Source: Zymomonas sp.
GTDB taxonomy: Bacteria; Pseudomonadota; Alphaproteobacteria; Sphingomonadales; Sphingomonadaceae
Assembly: GCF_020216885.1 (NCBI RefSeq)
Contig: NZ_JAIWON010000036.1
Coordinates: 1-10,137, forward strand
Direction of reading: 5' to 3'
DNA: 10,137 nucleotides
This document shows positions 6,524 through 10,137 of this stretch, piece by piece (position 1 is the first letter of the stretch; every line of letters starts with the position of its first letter). The position numbers and the translations under genes were made by a program. A model generated the notes under the pieces. The model did no database searches, was not told where the DNA came from, and was given only the letters and a program-made list of their open reading frames with translations.

Positions 6524-7411
6524 TTATAAATCGTTTTCATCGACATTGATAAGAATTTCGATGCTAAAAGATCGGCTTTCTTTCGGTTTAATCGAGACAA
6601 TACCCGGTTTTTCAAAAATATTGCTTTTGAAACCTGCCGGATCGGAATGTCCCTGCCACGGCTCGATACAAAGATAATCGGCACCCGGTTTCATCCATAA
6701 TGCCAAGGACGGCATCAGAGGAAATCGGACAATAGCGCCCTTATATCCGGGTGCACCCATCCAAACGGCACGGCTAGCGACTTTGTCAAAAATCAAGGCA
6801 TCATCGTTAAATAGGTCATCATTTAAGATAACCGTCCGATCATGCACCGGATTTTCTCTTGGGCTAACAAAAAGACCATCACTATCTACACCGGAGATAG
6901 CACCGATCTCGGCTTTTTCAAAAAGGACGATGTGATTCTTTCTATCTGCTCCCGTTGGAAGCGGCCATCTTAAGGCTGGATGGAAACCAAAGCTGGCCGG
7001 CATAGGAGAATCGCCATTATTGGTCACTTTTGCTTCGATAGTTAAACTATTTTCTTTCAATCGATAGTCGATATCAAGCGTAAAAGGGAACGGATACACA
7101 GCCAGCGTTTCCGAATCATCTTTTAATCGGAAACAGGCATGATCGGCCTCAATAACAATCGGCTCAAAAGCTTTCCGGCGAGCAAAACCATGACGCGGAA
7201 GTTCATAGCTTTTATCGCCCAAGCGATAATGATTTTGAACCAAAGTGCCGACAATCGGGAAGAGGAAAGGGGCATGGCCGCTCCATATTTCAGGATTTCC
7301 GTCCCATAGCCATTGCTGGCCATCGGCATCTTCGATGCGTTGCATTTCGGCACCCGATGTCGAGATATCGAGTGTCAATGAATTATTTTTTATAGTGATA
7401 ATCTTGCTCAT
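6524..7411 (-). CDS. Aldose 1-epimerase (mutarotase) family protein
   Basis: The 295-residue protein has the galactose-mutarotase beta-sandwich signature of the shorter YeaD/LacX-like group. PRHGFARRK holds H74, FGFHPALRWP holds the likely catalytic H144, and CIEPWQG holds the likely catalytic base E250. It would interconvert alpha and beta anomers of hexoses or hexose phosphates in the cytosol; no signal peptide is visible. Sugar specificity cannot be read. It lies just beyond the tRNA-Gln next to sacA, and a role in equilibrating glucose released by sucrase is a plausible inference. The ATG at 7411 has no Shine-Dalgarno sequence. It overlaps the TGA of a 13-codon upstream frame as ATGA, so translation may be coupled or may rely on AT-rich leader sequence. 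Starting later would cut the first beta strands, so I kept this start. Confidence 0.87.
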   Translation of the reverse strand: MSKIITIKNNSLTLDISTSGAEMQRIEDADGQQWLWDGNPEIWSGHAPFLFPIVGTLVQNHYRLGDKSYELPRHGFARRKAFEPIVIEADHACFRLKDDSETLAVYPFPFTLDIDYRLKENSLTIEAKVTNNGDSPMPASFGFHPALRWPLPTGADRKNHIVLFEKAEIGAISGVDSDGLFVSPRENPVHDRTVILNDDLFNDDALIFDKVASRAVWMGAPGYKGAIVRFPLMPSLALWMKPGADYLCIEPWQGHSDPAGFKSNIFEKPGIVSIKPKESRSFSIEILINVDENDL

Positions 7412-7449
7412 GGGCGGTTTTTATCGCATTTTTTTTCAGAGAACGCCAT
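7408..7449 (-). other. Possible 13-codon leader peptide overlapping the aldose epimerase start
   Basis: ATG at 7447-7449 opens a frame encoding MAFSEKKCDKNRP. Its TGA (7408-7410) overlaps the next ATG (7409-7411) as ATGA, the usual geometry of translational coupling. It has no clear ribosome site of its own; a GAGG lies about 18 nt upstream, which is too far. It may be chance. Confidence 0.25.
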
Positions 7450-7460
7450 TTTTTATCGCA
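7418..7460 (-). repeat. 11-bp direct repeat in the aldose epimerase leader
   Basis: On the minus strand TGCGATAAAAA occurs twice, at 7450-7460 and 7418-7428, offset by 32 bp or about three helical turns. The first copy directly precedes the ATG of the small upstream frame, and the second lies 6 nt before the aldose epimerase ATG. Confidence 0.5.
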
Positions 7461-7508
7461 ATATCGACCTCAAATGCAGGAATATTCGAATAGAAAGCAA
7501 TGACGGGC

Positions 7509-7536
7509 TTGCTCTTGGGGAAACTATTGTTATAGA
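7509..7536 (+). promoter_or_regulatory. Predicted promoter of tRNA-Leu
   Basis: TTGCTC (7509-7514) and TATAGA (7531-7536) are separated by 16 bp, about 21 bp before the mature tRNA. The same TTGCTC -35 box appears in the predicted tig promoter. The rest of 7412-7557 holds the aldose epimerase leader; no convincing minus-strand promoter was found there. Confidence 0.45.
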
Positions 7537-7557
7537 CCTCGCCAAAAGATTTTATTT

Positions 7558-7642
7558 GCGGGCGTGGCGGAAATGGTAGACGCGCTGGATTTAGGTTCCA
7601 GTATCGCAAGATGTGGGGGTTCAAGTCCCTTCGCCCGCACCA
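7558..7642 (+). tRNA. tRNA-Leu (anticodon TAG)
   Basis: The 85-nt gene has acceptor GCGGGCG pairing with CGCCCGC (7632-7638), discriminator A and an encoded CCA (7640-7642). The anticodon stem CTGGA/TCCAG encloses TTTAGGT, with anticodon TAG at 7592-7594, which reads CUA and related leucine codons. The long variable arm typical of tRNA-Leu lies between about 7602 and 7617, and the T arm has GTTCAAGTC. Confidence 0.96.
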
Positions 7643-7654
7643 TCCCATTCACTG

Positions 7655-7698
7655 TTCAGAGGTTTTCCTTCTGAAGAGCGTTTGCTCCGAATCTTCGG
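7655..7698 (+). other. Cluster of three small hairpins between tRNA-Leu and tig
   Basis: Three short inverted repeats follow each other closely. TTCAGAGG pairs with CCTTCTGAA (7655-7675, one bulged T), GAGC with GCTC (7676-7687), and CCGA with TCGG (7687-7698). None is followed by a T run, so they do not look like a normal terminator. They overlap the predicted tig -35 box and could act in 3' processing of the tRNA-Leu transcript. Confidence 0.35.
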
Positions 7699-7710
7699 GG
7701 CAGATATTAT
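7682..7710 (+). promoter_or_regulatory. Predicted tig promoter
   Basis: TTGCTC (7682-7687) and TATTAT (7705-7710) are separated by an optimal 17 bp. Transcription would start near 7717, giving a leader of about 35 nt that carries the AAAGG ribosome site at 7736-7740. Confidence 0.5.
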
Positions 7711-7751
7711 TTGGCTTTAAGCAGAATTCAGAAATAAAGGTTCGTTACGAG

Positions 7752-9230
7752 ATGGAAACTGTCGAAACGTTAAATGAAGGCCTGAAGCGGAACTACACGC
7801 TGACTATTACGGCAGATGAGATCCGTAAAAGAATCGATCAGGAAGTCGCCGATACGGCACCTCGCGTTAATATGCCCGGTTTTCGTCCCGGGAAAGTGCC
7901 AGCAAAACTGGTTAACAAAATGTATGGTGCTTCTTTGGCACAAGATGCCTTGAACAAAGCCCTTCAGGAAGGCGTTCAGAAATTACTGAGTGACAAAGGT
8001 GAAAAGCCGGCCATGCAGCCTGAAGTCGAACTGACTGAAGGTTATGAGCTGGGTAAAGATGCCGAGCTAAAGGTTAAATTTGAAATTTTGCCAGAAGTGC
8101 CTGAAATTTCTTTCGATGATCTGAAGCTGGAACGTTTGACGGTCGAAGCTGATAATGCTGTGATCGATGAGAAAATCAAAGAATTCGCAGAACATCAGAA
8201 AAGCTTTGATGATTCGGAAAAAGATCACAAAGCTGAAAATGGTGACCTCGTCGTTGTCGATTTCGTTGGTAAAGTTGATGGCGAAGCCTTTGAGGGTGGC
8301 ACCGGCTCGGATATGAGCGTCGAACTGGGCGCTGGTCAGTTTATTCCGGGTTTTGAAGAGCAGTTGGTCGGTGCAAAACAGGGCGAAAGCCGCGTTTTAA
8401 AAGTAACCTTCCCTGAAGATTATTCGGTTCCCTATCTGAAAGGCAAAGACGCCGAATTCGACGTCACTGTCAGCGATGTTCGGGTTCCACGCAAAGCTGA
8501 AGTCAATGATGACTTCGCGAAATCCCTTGGCCTTGAAAGCCTCGATCAGCTCCGTGATCTGATGAAAGGTCAGATTGAACAGGAATTAAATGGTCTGACG
8601 CGCACGCATATGAAGCGTAAGCTGTTGGATCAGTTGGCTGATAGCTATAGCTTTGAAGTCCCGAGCCAGATGGTAGAAGCTGAATTCAACCAGATTTGGC
8701 GTCAGCTGGAACATGCTGCCAGCCATGAAGAAGATTCTGAAGCTGCTTTGGCTGAAATGGAAAAAGAACGCGATGAATATCGCGCGATTGCAGAACGTCG
8801 TGTTCGTCTTGGACTGGCTCTTTCTGATATCGGTGCCAAAAACAATGTTGAAGTAAGCCAGAACGAAATGAATATGCTCATTTCTCAGGCTGCACAGCGT
8901 TATAACCCAGCCGATCGTCAGCGTTTTGTTGAATATCTGCGTCAGGATCCGATGATGGCTGCACAACTTCGTGCGCCGCTTTATGAAGATAAAGTTGTCG
9001 ATATCCTGTTTGAAAAAGCCAACATCACGGATCGTGCTGTTACGCGGGAAGAATTAGAAGCCGCTATTGAAGCTGAAGAAGACAGCATCGGTAAGCATGA
9101 TCACGACCATGATCATAAAGAAAAGGCTTCTGACAAACCCAAGGCTAAAAAAGCAGCGGCTCCTAAAAAGAAAGCCGCTCCTAAAAAGAAAGCGGCACCT
9201 AAAGCCGAAAAGAAATCTTCTGACGAGTAA
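7752..9230 (+). CDS. tig: Trigger factor (ribosome-associated chaperone and peptidyl-prolyl isomerase)
   Basis: The 492-residue protein has the three trigger-factor parts. The N-terminal ribosome-binding domain (about 1-115) carries the signature GFRPGKVP at 43-50. An FKBP-type prolyl isomerase domain spans about 155-245, with GDLVVVDF and FIPGFEEQLVGAKQGE. The helical C-terminal chaperone domain spans about 250-440. It meets nascent chains at the ribosome exit in the cytosol. The tail from about 449 is an extension beyond the usual family fold: HDHDHDH (449-455), then a Lys/Ala/Pro-rich stretch with AAPKKK repeats, so the protein is longer than the roughly 430 residues of the E. coli protein. 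I chose the ATG at 7752, with AAAGG 11 nt before it, because an earlier in-frame ATG at 7611 lies inside tRNA-Leu. The downstream glycosyltransferase starts 17 bp after the stop. Confidence 0.97.
   Translation: METVETLNEGLKRNYTLTITADEIRKRIDQEVADTAPRVNMPGFRPGKVPAKLVNKMYGASLAQDALNKALQEGVQKLLSDKGEKPAMQPEVELTEGYELGKDAELKVKFEILPEVPEISFDDLKLERLTVEADNAVIDEKIKEFAEHQKSFDDSEKDHKAENGDLVVVDFVGKVDGEAFEGGTGSDMSVELGAGQFIPGFEEQLVGAKQGESRVLKVTFPEDYSVPYLKGKDAEFDVTVSDVRVPRKAEVNDDFAKSLGLESLDQLRDLMKGQIEQELNGLTRTHMKRKLLDQLADSYSFEVPSQMVEAEFNQIWRQLEHAASHEEDSEAALAEMEKERDEYRAIAERRVRLGLALSDIGAKNNVEVSQNEMNMLISQAAQRYNPADRQRFVEYLRQDPMMAAQLRAPLYEDKVVDILFEKANITDRAVTREELEAAIEAEEDSIGKHDHDHDHKEKASDKPKAKKAAAPKKKAAPKKKAAPKAEKKSSDE
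9156..9206 (+). repeat. In-frame 18-bp tandem repeat in the tig tail
   Basis: Two full units (9156-9173 and 9174-9191), each encoding AAPKKK, differ at a single base, and a partial third unit (9192-9206) encodes AAPKA. The near identity at DNA level suggests growth by slippage or unequal exchange. The product is a basic, disordered tail. Confidence 0.85.
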
Positions 9231-9235
9231 GGAAG

Positions 9236-9261
9236 GTTTCAGACAAGGTGCTGCCTGAAAC
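9236..9261 (+). promoter_or_regulatory. Hairpin enclosing the glycosyltransferase start codon
   Basis: GTTTCAG (9236-9242) pairs perfectly with CTGAAAC (9255-9261). After a one-base mismatch, two further pairs leave a loop containing the GTG start (9248-9250). The Shine-Dalgarno GGAAGG (9231-9236) sits at the 5' foot of the stem. No T run follows, so it looks like a translation-level element rather than a terminator. Confidence 0.45.
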
Positions 9262-10137
9262 AAAACCGGCTACTTTGAAAGTAGCCGTGTTGTTACCCTG
9301 TCATAACGAAGAAGCTGCCATCGGTAAAACGGTGGCAGCTTTTCGTCATGTTCTGCCTGATGCAGATATCTATGTTTATGATAATAACAGCACGGATAAC
9401 ACGATTGCGATTGCGCGACAGCATCACGCCATTACGCGTTCGGAAAGGTTGCAAGGGAAGGGACATGTTGTTCGACGGATGTTCGCTGATATTGATGCTG
9501 ATATTTATATCCTTGCTGACGGTGATGCGACTTACGATGCCTCTGCTGCTCCCAAAATGGTGAAAATGCTTTGTGAGCAGGGACTGGATATGGTGGTCGG
9601 AATTCGACAATCTATTTCTGACCAAGCCTATCGTCTGGGACATCAATTCGGTAATCGTGTTCTCAATGGTATTTTAGCTTGGCTGTTTGGCCGTAATTTT
9701 ACAGATATCCTTTCCGGCTATCGGGCTTTTTCAAAACGCTTTGTGAAAAGCTTTCCTGTTTTAAGCACTGGCTTTGAAATTGAGACAGAAATAAGCGTTC
9801 ACGCTTTGGCTTTACAAATGCCGGTTGCCGAGATTGAAACGCGTTACAGTGCCCGCCCAGAGGGGTCTTTTTCAAAATTATCAACTTATCGGGATGGCTG
9901 GCGTATTCTCTTGACGATTATGTCGCTTTTCAGACTAGAACGCCCGATGCTGTTTTTTAGTGTTATTGGTATTTTTCTGGCGATTATAGGTATCGGATTG
10001 GCTGTGCCTTTGATGATTACCTATTGTCACACGGGATTAGTTCCAAGATTGCCGACAGCTTTACTTTCAACCGGCCTCGTCATTCTTTCCAGTCTTTCAT
10101 TTGCCTGTGGTATCATACTGGATACAGTGACTGGAGT
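9248..10137 (+). CDS. Family 2 glycosyltransferase, polyprenol-phosphate sugar transferase-like (3' truncated)
   Basis: About 296 codons are visible, with no stop before the window edge. The protein begins with a GT-A nucleotide-sugar fold: KVAVLLPCHNEEAAI at 11-25, YDNNSTDNT at about 44-52 and the metal-binding DGD at 91-93. Later come LSGYRAFSKRF and STGFEIETEI, which are typical of DPM1-like bacterial GT2 enzymes that load a sugar onto a polyprenyl phosphate carrier. Two hydrophobic segments (about 235-260 and 270-292) suggest a membrane-anchored C terminus. Donor and acceptor are unknown. I chose GTG at 9248 because GGAAGG (9231-9236) lies 11 nt upstream; TTG at 9275, which would give MKVAVLLPC, is an alternative without a ribosome site. 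It starts 17 bp after tig and may share its transcript, subject to the two hairpins at the junction. Confidence 0.88.
   Translation, partial: MLPETKPATLKVAVLLPCHNEEAAIGKTVAAFRHVLPDADIYVYDNNSTDNTIAIARQHHAITRSERLQGKGHVVRRMFADIDADIYILADGDATYDASAAPKMVKMLCEQGLDMVVGIRQSISDQAYRLGHQFGNRVLNGILAWLFGRNFTDILSGYRAFSKRFVKSFPVLSTGFEIETEISVHALALQMPVAEIETRYSARPEGSFSKLSTYRDGWRILLTIMSLFRLERPMLFFSVIGIFLAIIGIGLAVPLMITYCHTGLVPRLPTALLSTGLVILSSLSFACGIILDTVTG
9267..9287 (+). terminator. Strong inverted repeat after tig, possible terminator or attenuator
   Basis: CGGCTACTTT (9267-9276) and AAAGTAGCCG (9278-9287) are perfect 10-bp arms around one base; realistically this is a stem of about 8 bp with a 5-nt loop, followed by TGTTGTT. 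It resembles an imperfect intrinsic terminator for tig, but it lies inside the first codons of the glycosyltransferase (about residues 7-14), so partial termination would act as an attenuator. Confidence 0.45.

Noticed and set aside
6345..6677. Plus-strand open frame of 110 codons across the right tRNA-Gln
   Set aside because: It spans the tRNA and runs antisense into the end of the aldose epimerase gene; no ribosome site or family resemblance.
7436..7648. Minus-strand open frame of 70 codons opposite tRNA-Leu
   Set aside because: Most of it is the reverse complement of tRNA-Leu, a common source of spurious predicted proteins with a GRRDLNPH-like sequence.
7611..7751. Longer in-frame start for trigger factor at 7611
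   Set aside because: This start lies inside tRNA-Leu. The start at 7752 has a ribosome site and gives the normal family N terminus.
8586..8966. Minus-strand open frame of 126 codons opposite tig
   Set aside because: It lies wholly inside the trigger factor C-terminal domain on the other strand and has no recognisable motif.
1..10137. CRISPR array, riboswitch or origin of replication
   Set aside because: No series of regularly spaced short repeats, no recognisable riboswitch core and no DnaA-box cluster was seen on either strand.

Overview
The window looks like chromosomal DNA of an alphaproteobacterium of the sphingomonad lineage, most likely Zymomonas mobilis or a close relative. This is inferred from gene content, not from a database search. 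The clues are an intracellular GH32 sucrase of 512 residues without a signal peptide (SacA/InvA type), a PhoK-like alkaline phosphatase, a PetP-like MarR regulator, a trigger factor with a long Lys/Ala/Pro tail, and moderate, slightly AT-rich base composition. There is no transposase, integrase, phage gene or CRISPR array. The genes look like core and sugar-metabolism functions.

Left part (1-4444): a 5'-truncated alkaline phosphatase/phosphodiesterase-superfamily gene on the + strand ends 3 bp from the end of a convergent guanine deaminase gene (guaD). guaD is preceded on the minus strand, after 13 bp, by a MarR-family regulator, so the two probably form a regulator-enzyme operon. Upstream of that pair, also on the minus strand, is a UDP-glucuronate 4-epimerase-like sugar-nucleotide epimerase.

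Middle part (4445-7411): two identical tRNA-Gln(TTG) genes lie exactly 1800 bp apart on the + strand. They form an 86-bp perfect direct repeat that brackets one minus-strand gene, the cytosolic sucrase sacA. The stop codon of sacA lies inside the left repeat, 3 nt from the tRNA CCA end. Beyond the right tRNA, a two-sided terminator-like hairpin separates it from a convergent aldose 1-epimerase-family gene. Sucrase releases glucose and fructose, and a mutarotase-like enzyme could equilibrate their anomers, so these neighbours make metabolic sense together.

Right part (7412-10137): a 13-codon upstream reading frame overlaps the aldose epimerase start as ATGA, and that start lacks a Shine-Dalgarno sequence. 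A divergent tRNA-Leu(TAG) follows, then trigger factor (tig) with its own predicted promoter. Next is a family 2 glycosyltransferase with a GTG start 17 bp after the tig stop, which runs off the window end. Two strong inverted repeats sit across the tig-glycosyltransferase junction and overlap the glycosyltransferase start.

No clearly new multi-gene system is visible. The most notable structures are the tRNA-Gln direct repeats around sacA, the tandem hairpins at the tig-glycosyltransferase junction, and the ATGA-coupled small frame before the aldose epimerase.
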